Source: Marinomonas posidonica IVIA-Po-181 (GTDB taxonomy: Bacteria > Pseudomonadota > Gammaproteobacteria > Pseudomonadales > Marinomonadaceae). Taken from it: 64,000 nucleotides of DNA. A program made the position numbers and the translations under genes. This document shows positions 36,597-46,173 of this stretch, piece after piece. The DNA lies in the NCBI RefSeq assembly GCF_000214215.1, contig NC_015559.1:496001-560000 (forward strand), written 5' to 3'. Position 1 is the first letter of the stretch. Every line of letters starts with the position of its first letter. Below the pieces are notes generated by a model that saw nothing but the letters and a program-made list of their open reading frames with translations, did not search any database and was not told where the DNA came from.

Positions 36597-37853
36597 GTGG
36601 TCAAATTAAAATCGTTCTTAATTAGAAATAATATTGTTGGTAATATTTTTGGTCTTGGCATTGTTAAGATGTTGAATATTATTATTACTTTTGCAACATT
36701 ACCTTATCTTTTGCGAGTTATGGGCGCTGAAAAATGGGGGGAGGTTGTATTTGTTCAGCTGCTTATTAATTATATGGTTTGGTTTGTCAACTGGGGATTT
36801 TATTATGGTGCTACAAGGCGGATATCTCAAAAAAGGGACTCTTTGAAAGAGCGAACATTGCTATTTTCTGAAGCTTGGTTTGCTCAGCTAATTTTGTCTA
36901 TATTTGTTTTGTTTTTTTTCTTGATGACAATTTTTTTTATGCCTTTGGACTTTGATATAAAAATTTTGTATTTTAGTTCAATCGGTTTAATTGTCGGCAA
37001 CTTCTTAACTCCTCTATGGTATCTAAATGGCCTTGAATTGGTTAAAGAGTCGGAGTTTATGTTGTTTTTAAACAAATTATTAGTTTTGCCATTTATATAT
37101 TTGTTTGTTTTAAGTGATCGAGATGCTTATCTATATTTATTGTTGAATAGTCTTTCATCTGTTATTGTTGGTATATATTGCATATATTGGCTAAAGAAAA
37201 GAGATTTATTTTCAATTGTGAATCCGAAATTGCAGCGAATTTATGGTGTTGTTTCTTCTGACTTTATTTTTTTTGCTAATGGTTTTTTGTATACATTAAA
37301 TTCTTCTATAGTGCCTTTTTTCCTTGGCGCCAGCTCTAATATGTCAGAACTTGGATATTATAATTTAGCCGAAAGGGTAAGAGGTGTAGCAGGTACATGT
37401 CTGCAGCCTGTGACTCATGCTCTTTTCCCAAGAATGTGTTACTTGTTTTCAACAAATACAAAAGCCGCTCAAAAGATGTTAATTATATCTGGTGGAGGTA
37501 TTTCTTGTTGTGCTCTACTTATCAGTTTGGTAATGTTTTGCTTTTCTAGTGAAATTGTTGTTTTGATGGGGGGAGGGGATTATAATGATAGTGTTTACGT
37601 GTTGAAGATTATGTCTTTTAGTGCATTTTTTGTGACGCTAAGTTCTTTCATAACTGATCAAGTTATTATTCCAAATAATTGGCAAAAAATAATCAGCTAT
37701 GCAATTCTAATATCATCAGTGTTTATGTTTATACTTGTTTATCCTATTGTTAGTGATTTTGGCTCTTCAGGTGGTGCTTGGCTTTTTTTGCTTTCACAAG
37801 TTTTAGTTGTATTTATTATGCTTGTGTTTCTGTTTTTCAAAAATAAACGTTGA
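36597..37853 (+). CDS. wzx: O-antigen/polysaccharide flippase Wzx, cluster A
   Basis: This polytopic protein of the MOP superfamily (418 residues, about 12 hydrophobic segments) begins at GTG. LPYLLRVMGAEKWGEVVFVQ and LNSSIVPFFLGASSNMSELG are typical of Wzx. It should flip the undecaprenyl-linked repeat unit across the inner membrane. A second flippase at 47697 serves cluster B. The gene is strongly AT-rich. Confidence 0.85.
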   Translation: MVKLKSFLIRNNIVGNIFGLGIVKMLNIIITFATLPYLLRVMGAEKWGEVVFVQLLINYMVWFVNWGFYYGATRRISQKRDSLKERTLLFSEAWFAQLILSIFVLFFFLMTIFFMPLDFDIKILYFSSIGLIVGNFLTPLWYLNGLELVKESEFMLFLNKLLVLPFIYLFVLSDRDAYLYLLLNSLSSVIVGIYCIYWLKKRDLFSIVNPKLQRIYGVVSSDFIFFANGFLYTLNSSIVPFFLGASSNMSELGYYNLAERVRGVAGTCLQPVTHALFPRMCYLFSTNTKAAQKMLIISGGGISCCALLISLVMFCFSSEIVVLMGGGDYNDSVYVLKIMSFSAFFVTLSSFITDQVIIPNNWQKIISYAILISSVFMFILVYPIVSDFGSSGGAWLFLLSQVLVVFIMLVFLFFKNKR

Positions 37854-37923
37854 GTAATACATTTTAAATGTAAAATTAAATTTTTGAAAATACTGTTATT
37901 GAACAGTAGTTTTTAGTTTCTGG

Positions 37924-39030
37924 GTGGTCGCTTTGGTTAAGTTAAGAAATCATTATTTTATATTTGGTGCAGTTTTTTTGTATTTTCTCTCTCGTTTTTT
38001 TATAAACGAGACATTACTTCCTGACTATGAAGCATATAAAGCCATATATAATATGAGAGCGAGTAACTACGAGAGCACTGGTAGTGATCTTTTTTTTGTG
38101 TATTTTGTTAGGTTTTTTTATTATTTAAATTTTTCTTACGAAAGTTTTCGTTTTTTACTAGTTTTAATCTCATTGTTTCTTATAGTTTTTTCTAGCTTAA
38201 TATTCGTTAAATATAAGAAATGGATGTTTATACAGGAGAAAACTAAACTAAGTGATTTTTTCATCTGTATTGTTCTGTTTTTTTCTACATATATGTTTTT
38301 ATTTGAATTTTTCAGTATAAGGTTAAGGGGGGGGTTGTCTTTATCTTTTTTTTATGCGTTTTCAGTTTTTTTTATTGTTAGAAAAAAGTCCCTACTCTTT
38401 TATTTTTTTTCTATCCTGTTCTTGTATATGTCTTTTGGTACACATCTTTCTACAGCAATAACTTTATTTGGTTTTTTAACTGTCCCTACAATTCTTTTCT
38501 TGAATTTAAAGTTTTTCTCAAGAGTTATAGGGGTTAGATTGTATTTTTCGTTGGCTTTTTGGCTTAGCGTTTTATCAGGTTTTTCTATCGTTTTTGGAAT
38601 GATATATTTTTCCTCTTTTAGAGGAGAACATTTGAATTCAAAATTAAACTTTGTACGCTTTTTATTTATGTCTGTTGTGCCTTTACTTATTTATTTTTTT
38701 GTTGATATGAAAAAAATAAATAATAGTATTCAATTATATAATTGTCTTCTTCTGGAAAAGAATAATAATAGAAAGTCATTGTCTGGATATTCGAAAGAAA
38801 TTTGGATTTATTTTGTTACTAATGCATATGTAGGTTGTGCTATAGCCTTAATTTCCTTTTATAGTATAGGTATGTTATCAACTGCTGGAGAGGCCGCGAT
38901 AAGAGTGTTTACTCTAAGTTCTGTTTCATCGTTATTGGTGCTTTCCTTGCAAAAAAATAAAATCAACTTTTTTTGGTTTTTTGTGATTTTCTCTAATTCA
39001 ATGTTTTTTTTCAATACGGTTTTTTTATAA
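37924..39030 (+). CDS. EpsG-like polysaccharide polymerase, probable Wzy of cluster A
   Basis: The 368-residue membrane protein has some ten hydrophobic segments, a periplasmic loop with NETLLPDYEAYKAIYN and an Arg motif FFSIRLRGGLSLSFFYA, both seen in EpsG-type polymerases. Wzy proteins diverge in sequence, so the call rests on topology and on placement after wzx. The start is a GTG at 37924; downstream alternatives exist. AT content is very high. Confidence 0.65.
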   Translation: MVALVKLRNHYFIFGAVFLYFLSRFFINETLLPDYEAYKAIYNMRASNYESTGSDLFFVYFVRFFYYLNFSYESFRFLLVLISLFLIVFSSLIFVKYKKWMFIQEKTKLSDFFICIVLFFSTYMFLFEFFSIRLRGGLSLSFFYAFSVFFIVRKKSLLFYFFSILFLYMSFGTHLSTAITLFGFLTVPTILFLNLKFFSRVIGVRLYFSLAFWLSVLSGFSIVFGMIYFSSFRGEHLNSKLNFVRFLFMSVVPLLIYFFVDMKKINNSIQLYNCLLLEKNNNRKSLSGYSKEIWIYFVTNAYVGCAIALISFYSIGMLSTAGEAAIRVFTLSSVSSLLVLSLQKNKINFFWFFVIFSNSMFFFNTVFL

Positions 39031-39039
39031 GGTATTAAT

Positions 39040-39939
39040 GTGAATGATATAGTTTTAAGCATACTTCTTCCAGCTTATAATTACCCTGAAGGTATTCATA
39101 AAATTTTGAGTCAAATATCTGAGGCTAATGATGATGTAAAAGATAAGTTTGAGGTAGTAATTTATGATAATTCAAGTTTTGAGAGTGATGTAAAAAAGGA
39201 ATTTGAGTATTACAAAAATAATATTAAGGAGATCACTTATAAACACTACTACCCAGAGCTTGGGCCTAGTGATAATTGGAATCAATTGATTGGTAACTCC
39301 AGAGGTAAATACTTTATACTTATTCATCATGATGAATTCCCTCTATCAGATGATTTTGTAGTAGAAGTTTTAAAAAAAATAGAGACTAATCCAGGTGTTG
39401 ATTTGATTCTTTTGGATTGTTTCTTGATGAATAAATCAAAGAGATTGATTACAAGGCACATACCAACGTGGATTAGAATTTTTGTTATAAAATTTTTTCC
39501 TACATATTTATTTAGAAGGAATGTAGTTGGCCCAACTGCATCTTTGATTATTCGTAAAGACTTACAGCCAACTTTTGACAAAAATCTAAAATGGCTGTTA
39601 GATGTAGATGAGTATTTTGGTCTTTTTCGTAATAAAATAAAGTGGATTTTTTGTAAGGATATACAAATTTGCTCTTATGTTGATAGAGGTAATTCTCTTA
39701 CAAGTTCATTGGGTGATGATATTGGATCCATTTGGAAAAAAGAATTGATTTACTTGGCTGAAAAGTATTCAATTAAGTCACCTTGGCTTTCTAAATGGCA
39801 TGTTTTACACCTTGTAGATACTGTAGGCTGGTCTTTTATGAGGCTATTTACTAGAAATATTAGTTTCATTTTAAATCGATTCGGTTTCTACCCTATTTCA
39901 AAAGAAAAAGTAAAGAAGGCTTTTGATGATAATTGTTGA
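39040..39939 (+). CDS. Glycosyltransferase family 2 protein
   Basis: This is a GT-A fold transferase of 299 residues: SILLPAYNYPEGIHKILSQI at the N-terminus, then LIHHDEFPLSDDF in place of the DxD and GPTASLIIRKDL near the acceptor site. The start is GTG. Substrates are unknown. The end overlaps the next gene. Confidence 0.8.
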   Translation: MNDIVLSILLPAYNYPEGIHKILSQISEANDDVKDKFEVVIYDNSSFESDVKKEFEYYKNNIKEITYKHYYPELGPSDNWNQLIGNSRGKYFILIHHDEFPLSDDFVVEVLKKIETNPGVDLILLDCFLMNKSKRLITRHIPTWIRIFVIKFFPTYLFRRNVVGPTASLIIRKDLQPTFDKNLKWLLDVDEYFGLFRNKIKWIFCKDIQICSYVDRGNSLTSSLGDDIGSIWKKELIYLAEKYSIKSPWLSKWHVLHLVDTVGWSFMRLFTRNISFILNRFGFYPISKEKVKKAFDDNC

Positions 39940-40816
39940 TTTATCTGGTGGGCTAGGCAATCAAATGTTTCAATATGCATGTGCTAGATCATTATCTATT
40001 GAGTTAAATCTACCATTAAAAGTGGTGTATGGATCGTTAGCTAGCCAGACTGTTCACAATGGATATGAGCTAAATCGAGTCTTTGGATTGGACTTAGAGT
40101 TTGCAACAGAAAATGACATGCAAAAAAACTTAGGTTTCTTTCTTTCTAAACCAATACTGCGTAAAATTTTTTCTAAAAAACCATTAAATAATCTAAAATT
40201 TCAGAATTTTTTTCCGGAAAATAGTTTCAATTATAATTCATCTCTGTTTTCTTATATTAAAGATTCTGGTTTTCTTCAGGGATATTGGCAAACTGAGAAG
40301 TATTTTTTAAATCACAAATCTCAAATTTTGAAAGATTTTTGCTTTGTTAATATGGATGATGAAACCAATATTTCAATAGCAAATGATATTCAGAGTGGCC
40401 ATTCCATTAGCATCCATGTTAGAAGAGGAGACTATCTCACTAATTTAAAGGCCAAAGCTATTCATGGTCACTGTTCACTTGATTATTATTTAAAGGCTAT
40501 AGAATTTTTACAGGAGAAAATAGGCGAATCCAGATTATTTATTTTTTCAGATGATCCCGAATGGGTGAGTGAAAATATTGCGACAAGGTTTTCCGATGTT
40601 AGTGTGATTCAGCATAATCGCGGAGTAAAGAGTTTTAATGATATGAGATTAATGTCAATGTGTGATCATCATATTATTGCAAATAGTTCTTTTAGTTGGT
40701 GGGGGGCTTGGTTGAACCCTTCTCAGAATAAGAAAATCATTGCCCCCAAAAACTGGTTTGTTACTGATAAAATGAATACGATTGATCTTATCCCTTCTTC
40801 TTGGATATTAAAATGA
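39926..40816 (+). CDS. Alpha-1,2-fucosyltransferase (GT11)
   Basis: This is a full GT11 protein of 296 residues: LSGGLGNQMFQYACARSL (GGLGNQ at 8-13), SIHVRRGDYL (164-170) and IIANSSFSWWGAWLN near the C-terminus. It transfers L-fucose from GDP-fucose, most often alpha-1,2 to galactose. The ATG at 39926 overlaps the previous gene by 14 bases and the next gene begins before its stop, so translation is coupled. Confidence 0.92.
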   Translation: MIIVDLSGGLGNQMFQYACARSLSIELNLPLKVVYGSLASQTVHNGYELNRVFGLDLEFATENDMQKNLGFFLSKPILRKIFSKKPLNNLKFQNFFPENSFNYNSSLFSYIKDSGFLQGYWQTEKYFLNHKSQILKDFCFVNMDDETNISIANDIQSGHSISIHVRRGDYLTNLKAKAIHGHCSLDYYLKAIEFLQEKIGESRLFIFSDDPEWVSENIATRFSDVSVIQHNRGVKSFNDMRLMSMCDHHIIANSSFSWWGAWLNPSQNKKIIAPKNWFVTDKMNTIDLIPSSWILK

Positions 40817-41631
40817 TCGATTTTACTGTTTTAATGTCTATATATAAAAATGAAAATCCTAATTTCTTCCATCGGGCAATGAAAAGTATTTGGAACGAAC
40901 AAATATTAAAACCTAGTCAAATAGTGCTAGTGATTGATGGACCGGTTCCTTATGAATTGATTGATGCCATTGATGTTTGGAGGGGAGTCCTTAATGATGT
41001 ATTGCTAGTTGTACCATTAAGCGTCAATGTTGGACTAGGCCAAGCTTTAAATAAAGGTCTTAAACTCTGTAAGTATGATATTGTTGCAAGGATGGATACA
41101 GATGACATATCTCTACCAGAAAGGTTCTTAAAACAAGTACCATTGTTAGACGCTTTAGGAGTTGATCTTGTAGGTAGCCACATATCAGAGTTTGTTGGTA
41201 ATGAAAATAACACTGTATCATTTAGAAGGGTTCCACTGTTTCATCACGATATAGCTTGTTTTGCAAAAAAAAGATCACCAGTCAATCATCCTTCAGTAGT
41301 CTTTCGTAAGTCTAGTGTGATCGATTCTGGTGGGTATTTGCATATGCTCTGGTTAGAAGACTACTATTTATGGATTAGAATGCTTTCAACAGGGAAGAGG
41401 TTCCACAATGTTGATGAAGTTCTTGTTAATATGAGAGGTGGGACTGGCCTACTATCAAGGCGATCTGGAATCAAATATGCCTATAGTGAATTAAAATTTA
41501 TTAATGCCATAAAAAAACTTGGTTTTATAAGTAATTTTGATTTTGTTAAACTTTTTTTTATGAGGGTTTTACCTAGGTTTTTACCTCTTGGCTTTTTCTC
41601 TTTAATCTATAAGTATTTTCTTCGAAGATAG
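40813..41631 (+). CDS. Glycosyltransferase family 2 protein
   Basis: This GT2 protein of 272 residues starts FTVLMSIYKNENPNFFHRAM and has the DxD in VARMDTDDISLPERF and a WLEDYYLWIRML acceptor motif, as in WcaA/AmsE-like O-antigen transferases. It starts at the ATG at 40813, overlapping the fucosyltransferase stop by 4 bases. It is the last gene of the AT-rich core. Confidence 0.88.
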   Translation: MIDFTVLMSIYKNENPNFFHRAMKSIWNEQILKPSQIVLVIDGPVPYELIDAIDVWRGVLNDVLLVVPLSVNVGLGQALNKGLKLCKYDIVARMDTDDISLPERFLKQVPLLDALGVDLVGSHISEFVGNENNTVSFRRVPLFHHDIACFAKKRSPVNHPSVVFRKSSVIDSGGYLHMLWLEDYYLWIRMLSTGKRFHNVDEVLVNMRGGTGLLSRRSGIKYAYSELKFINAIKKLGFISNFDFVKLFFMRVLPRFLPLGFFSLIYKYFLRR

Positions 41632-41641
41632 GTTGTTTTAT

Positions 41642-43039
41642 ATGAAATTCTTTCCTGTCATTTTATCTGGTGGTGTTGGTAGTCGTCTTTGGCCTTTATC
41701 CCGTGAACACTTTCCTAAGCAATGTTTGAGTCTCACAAGTTCTTTGTCCTCTTTGTTGCAACAAACCCTAGCGAGAACGAATCATTTACATATTCAATCG
41801 CCGCTTGTGGTGTGTAATGACGATCATCGTTTTCTAATTGCACAGCAGCTTCAGGATATGGGAGTTGTAGGAGCCAAGGTGATGTTAGAGCCAGTAGGCC
41901 GAAACACCGCACCAGCAGTGGCATTAGCCGCATTTGAAGTAGTGCAATCAGATCACGAAGACGCCTTGATGTTGGTTCTTCCTGCCGATCATGTGATTCG
42001 TGATACGGCAGCGTTTGAAAAAGCCATTGAACACGCCAAGGTATTAGCAGAAGCTGGCGGGTTAGTGACCTTTGGTATTAAACCAACGCGCGCTGAAACT
42101 GGCTATGGCTACATCAAAGAGGGACAAGATGCTTGCGTAGAAAAATTTGTTGAAAAGCCAGACCTAGCAACAGCGCAATCTTATTTAGCAAGTGGGAACT
42201 ATCTTTGGAACAGCGGTATGTTTCTGTTTAAAGCTAGTCAATACCTTGCTGAACTTAAACAGCACCGTCCAGCTATGTATGCGGCGGTAGAATCTGCTTA
42301 TGGTGATCGTACCGAAGATTTGGATTTTATTCGTATTGGTACAGAGGCGTTTACCTCATGCTCAAGCGAATCCATTGACTATGCGGTTATGGAGCCAACA
42401 CAAAACGCCAAAGTAGTGCTTTATGATGGCGATTGGAGCGACATTGGTGCCTGGGATGCTTTGCACGATTACAGCGAAAAAGACAGTAACCACAATGTGC
42501 TTGTTGGTGATGTCATGGCAGAATCGACTACACATTCCTTGATTCGTTCAGAATCTCGTTTGGTGGCGACCGTTGGTGTGAATAACCTAGTAGTGATTGA
42601 AACTGCCGATGCGGTGTTGATCATGGACAAAGACCAGTCACAAGATGTGAAAAAAATCGTTAGTCGTATCAAGGCTGAAGGACGCCAAGAACACATGCAC
42701 CACACCACAGTGCATCGCCCTTGGGGCACTTATCAAACGGTTGATCTTGGTGATCGTCATCAGGTTAAACGTATTATGGTCAAACCCGGTGAGAAGTTAA
42801 GTGTGCAAATGCACCACCATCGTGCCGAACACTGGGTGGTCGTATCCGGTACAGCCAAAATACAGAACGGTGATAATGAAATATTATTAACTGAAAATGA
42901 ATCAACCTATATTCCTGTTGGCGTGGTTCATGCTCTAGAAAACCCAGGTAAAATCCCACTAGAACTGATAGAGGTTCAATCTGGAAGCTATTTAGGGGAA
43001 GATGACATTGTGCGTTTTAGCGATCGTTATGGGCGCTAA
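41642..43039 (+). CDS. manC: Mannose-1-phosphate guanylyltransferase / mannose-6-phosphate isomerase
   Basis: This type II PMI of 465 residues has the GDP-mannose pyrophosphorylase signature GGVGSRLWPLSREHFPKQ, FVEKPD and a C-terminal cupin PMI domain with MHHHRAEHWVVVSGTA. It makes GDP-mannose for Gmd. The GC content is back to the chromosomal level here. A strong terminator follows. Its last residues (LGEDDIVRFSDRYGR) recur as a remnant at 47469. Confidence 0.95.
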   Translation: MKFFPVILSGGVGSRLWPLSREHFPKQCLSLTSSLSSLLQQTLARTNHLHIQSPLVVCNDDHRFLIAQQLQDMGVVGAKVMLEPVGRNTAPAVALAAFEVVQSDHEDALMLVLPADHVIRDTAAFEKAIEHAKVLAEAGGLVTFGIKPTRAETGYGYIKEGQDACVEKFVEKPDLATAQSYLASGNYLWNSGMFLFKASQYLAELKQHRPAMYAAVESAYGDRTEDLDFIRIGTEAFTSCSSESIDYAVMEPTQNAKVVLYDGDWSDIGAWDALHDYSEKDSNHNVLVGDVMAESTTHSLIRSESRLVATVGVNNLVVIETADAVLIMDKDQSQDVKKIVSRIKAEGRQEHMHHTTVHRPWGTYQTVDLGDRHQVKRIMVKPGEKLSVQMHHHRAEHWVVVSGTAKIQNGDNEILLTENESTYIPVGVVHALENPGKIPLELIEVQSGSYLGEDDIVRFSDRYGR

Positions 43040-43065
43040 GTCATTACGAATATGATTTTAAACAA

Positions 43066-43099
43066 AACGAGGTCTGTACCTCGTTTTTTGTTTTTTTTT
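43066..43099 (+). terminator. Rho-independent terminator after manC
   Basis: AACGAGGT-CTGT-ACCTCGTT is a perfect 8-bp stem with a tetraloop followed by a long T-rich run (TTTTTGTTTTTTTTT). It would end most of the cluster A transcript before manB. Confidence 0.9.
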
Positions 43100-43145
43100 G
43101 TTCTTTTTATTAAATATGTAAAGAGATAAATAGAGTGTATTGGTT

Positions 43146-44597
43146 ATGACAACCCTGAAAGAACTCAGCACAGAACAAAACGTGGCTTTTGGTACCAGTG
43201 GTGTACGAGCGTTAGTTGAAAACCTAACACCTAAATTGTGCTATGCCTATGCGCAAGCGTTCTTGCAACAAATATGTTCAAACGCCACGCAGGTGGCTGT
43301 CGCTATCGATTTACGCCCCAGTAGCCCAGGCATTGCTTGCGCTATGATAAAAGCCGCCCAAGATTTAAATATAGATGTTGTTTATTGTGGTGCCTTACCT
43401 ACCCCGGCATTGGCGTATTTTGCCATGCAAAACGCCATGCCAAGTATCATGATTACGGGGAGTCATATCCCCTTTGATCGTAACGGCTTTAAGTTTTACA
43501 CCGAGACCGGTGAAATTACCAAAGCTGATGAGCTTAGCATTCAAAATGCGCCAGTAATCGAACGCAGTAGCGACTTTTGTTTGGATGCGTTGCCGCAAAT
43601 AGATTTAGTCGCTAGTTTTTTATATCAAAAACGTTATACGGATTTGTTTTTATCTACTGTATTAAAGGGCAAGCGCATCGGTTTATATGAACACTCTGGT
43701 GTTGGTCGTAACCTTATTACGTCTATATTGAGACAACTGGGTGCAGAGGTAATTAGTCTGGATCGTACCGAGTCTTTTGTGCCGATTGATACGGAAGCCG
43801 TTTCAGAAGCCGATCAGCTAAAAGCCTATGTTTGGTCAAAAGAGTGGACGTTAGACGCCATTGTTTCAACCGATGGGGATGCGGATCGTCCTTTAATCAG
43901 CGACGAAAATGGCCTTTGGTTGCGAGGCGATGTCGTGGGTATTTTGGTTGCGCGCTTCTTACATGCTACCCATGTCGCTACACCCGTGAATGCTAATACC
44001 GCCTTGGAGCTGGCTAATCCTAATATGTTTACTCAACGAACGCGGATTGGCTCTCCTTATGTTATAGAAGCAATGCAAACGTTAGCGTTACAAGCTAGTG
44101 AGTCAACGGATAGCGCCAAGATTGTTGGCTACGAAGCCAACGGCGGTTTTTTAGTGGGTAATGATATGGCGTGTGGGCTAGGCATGCTAAATGCCTTGCC
44201 TACCCGTGATGCTGTACTACCTATTCTGGCTGTCCTTTGTCAGTCAGCCCATGATGGTTTAGCAATTAGCCAGTTGGTAGACGGTTTGCCTATTCGTTAT
44301 ACATACAGTGACCGTATTCAACAGGTACAAACCGAATTTAGTCAGGCGTTAATTAAACAGCTAAAGGAGGATAGTCAGAAGATGCAGTGCTTTGTAGAAG
44401 CAACTGGCGTTATGGCACCCATAATTGATAGCATTGATGAGACCGATGGTCTGCGTATTCACCTAAGCAACCATGAAATCGTCCATCTTAGACCCTCTGG
44501 CAATGCCCCAGAGTTACGCTGTTATGCAGAATCATCAGAAATGAACCGTTCTAAGCAGATTGTTAAGCTGGCTTTGAAATATGTTCAAGCAAGATAA
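43146..44597 (+). CDS. manB: Phosphomannomutase (phosphohexomutase family)
   Basis: This is an alpha-D-phosphohexomutase of 483 residues: FGTSGVRALV at the start, phosphoserine loop TGSHIPFDRNGFKFY (Ser106; this subfamily has TGSHIP rather than TASHNP), metal loop STDGDADRPL and C-terminal phosphate-binding RPSGNAPELR. With ManC it supplies GDP-mannose. It lies behind a terminator, so it needs its own promoter in the 100-base gap. Confidence 0.88.
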   Translation: MTTLKELSTEQNVAFGTSGVRALVENLTPKLCYAYAQAFLQQICSNATQVAVAIDLRPSSPGIACAMIKAAQDLNIDVVYCGALPTPALAYFAMQNAMPSIMITGSHIPFDRNGFKFYTETGEITKADELSIQNAPVIERSSDFCLDALPQIDLVASFLYQKRYTDLFLSTVLKGKRIGLYEHSGVGRNLITSILRQLGAEVISLDRTESFVPIDTEAVSEADQLKAYVWSKEWTLDAIVSTDGDADRPLISDENGLWLRGDVVGILVARFLHATHVATPVNANTALELANPNMFTQRTRIGSPYVIEAMQTLALQASESTDSAKIVGYEANGGFLVGNDMACGLGMLNALPTRDAVLPILAVLCQSAHDGLAISQLVDGLPIRYTYSDRIQQVQTEFSQALIKQLKEDSQKMQCFVEATGVMAPIIDSIDETDGLRIHLSNHEIVHLRPSGNAPELRCYAESSEMNRSKQIVKLALKYVQAR

Positions 44598-44600
44598 AGT

Positions 44601-46028
44601 GTGAGCATTGTCTTTGAGGTATGTATTACTTACACTGGCACTTCGTTTTTAAATTCATATTTAATGTATAATTATTTATTTTCAAGAGTTCTAAGTAGGT
44701 TTGGTGTGACAGAAAAAGACATTCCCCGCTACAAGTCAATTCGTGTTCTATGGTCGTACCGACTTGTAGATTTATGTATTCCCTTCCTAATGTTATCGCT
44801 GGTGCATTTGTTCTTTGGTGTTCAACTATGGAACATGCAATATACTTGGCTTGGCATCATGGCAAGCTTATTTTTTCTTGTATTTACTCAATTGTTAGGT
44901 GGTTACAGTCGATACGTTGAACGGTCGATTGCCAAAAAGATTGAGATTGTCTTTAAAACATGGGCGTTTAGCGTCCTCTTGCTAACTGTCATTGCTTACC
45001 TGAACTTGACTGTCTTCAGCTATGCTCGTTCTGTGATACTGACTTGGATTTTTCTTACTCCTATGGTATTGCTTGCTATGAAGCTTTTTCTTAACAGTGT
45101 TATTCGAAGTAATTTAACGAATGTTGTCGTTTTGGGTAATGGTTACGAATTTACTAATTTCGAAAAAGCTAGGCTAGAGCGGCAGAATATCAGGCTGGAG
45201 AGTTTAGACTCAATCAATGCTGCTGATTTGAAGGAACAAATGTCAAGTCTGACTGCAGATTATCTACTCATGAATTTATCTAAGACCGCTGACTATAAGC
45301 TGATTCAAGAGCTAACCAATCTTGACCTTAAAGGCGTTAGATTAATCACCCTAAACCATTTCATGGAGACATTTCTTCGTAAATGTTACATCCCGTATGA
45401 CTCGACTGATTTGGCTTATTTAGAGCGAATTAGTGCTTATAATCGATTAAATTATTTTTTGAAGAGAGTTTTTGATGTGAGTGCGGCACTGTCATTGGGT
45501 TTAATTACTCTTCCGGTTATGGTGTATGCAGCGATAAAAATCCGTCGAGAGTCACCTGGCCCAATTATTTTCTCACAAGCGAGAGTGGCGCGTTCAGGAA
45601 AAGAGCATGTCATCTACAAATTTCGTTCTATGCATGTAGACGCGGAAAAAGATGGTGCTCAATTTGCCCAAGAGGATGATCCTAGGGCTTATTATTTTGG
45701 TGCCTTCATGCGCAAAACACGTATTGATGAGCTACCGCAGTTATGGAGTGTCCTTAAAGGTGATTTGCATTTTGTTGGACCAAGACCAGAGCGTAAGATT
45801 TTCACCGATAAGCTTGAGGAGGAAATACCTTATTATAATGAGCGACACCTTGTAAGCCCCGGTATTACCGGTTGGGCACAGGTCTTGTACCCTTATGGTG
45901 CGAATACAGAGGACGCTCGTCAAAAACTAATGTATGACCTGTATTATATTAAACACTGGAGCATCTGGCTTGAAATCGAAACCCTTATTCGCACTGTATT
46001 GGTCGTGTTGGGACGAAAAGGGTTATAG
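44601..46028 (+). CDS. Undecaprenyl-phosphate sugar phosphotransferase, initiating enzyme of cluster A
   Basis: This polyisoprenyl-phosphate hexose-1-phosphate transferase has up to 475 residues: several N-terminal membrane helices, a central region with VVVLGNGYEF and the C-terminal Bac_transf domain with KRVFDVSAAL, YKFRSMHVDAEKDG, RKTRIDELPQLWSVLKGDL, GPRPE and GITGWAQV. It loads the first sugar on undecaprenyl phosphate. The start is uncertain: GTG at 44601 fits the 3-base gap to manB, but ATG at 44664 is also plausible. A second such enzyme is encoded at 56117. Confidence 0.9.
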   Translation: MSIVFEVCITYTGTSFLNSYLMYNYLFSRVLSRFGVTEKDIPRYKSIRVLWSYRLVDLCIPFLMLSLVHLFFGVQLWNMQYTWLGIMASLFFLVFTQLLGGYSRYVERSIAKKIEIVFKTWAFSVLLLTVIAYLNLTVFSYARSVILTWIFLTPMVLLAMKLFLNSVIRSNLTNVVVLGNGYEFTNFEKARLERQNIRLESLDSINAADLKEQMSSLTADYLLMNLSKTADYKLIQELTNLDLKGVRLITLNHFMETFLRKCYIPYDSTDLAYLERISAYNRLNYFLKRVFDVSAALSLGLITLPVMVYAAIKIRRESPGPIIFSQARVARSGKEHVIYKFRSMHVDAEKDGAQFAQEDDPRAYYFGAFMRKTRIDELPQLWSVLKGDLHFVGPRPERKIFTDKLEEEIPYYNERHLVSPGITGWAQVLYPYGANTEDARQKLMYDLYYIKHWSIWLEIETLIRTVLVVLGRKGL

Positions 46029-46038
46029 GTAAGTTGGG

Positions 46039-46113
46039 CATCATACAACGCCTCGTGCCTCGATTTAATACCTCATCGCCGTATACCATCTTCTTTCCTC
46101 GATTTATCCGGCC
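46039..46113 (-). repeat. Intergenic repeat copy 2, with a partial extra copy
   Basis: On the minus strand, 46113-46071 reads GGCCGGATAAATCGAGG, then ATACGGCGATGAGG, matching the repeats at 23377 and 47262. A further partial unit (TTAAATCGAGGCACGAGG) follows at 46069-46039. It fills much of the gap between the phosphotransferase gene and galE. Confidence 0.7.
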
Positions 46114-46173
46114 AAAGGGTTTGTTTGTAGGGGATTTGATTATGTTTGGTTTTTTGTTTATAGGGAGTGTTGG

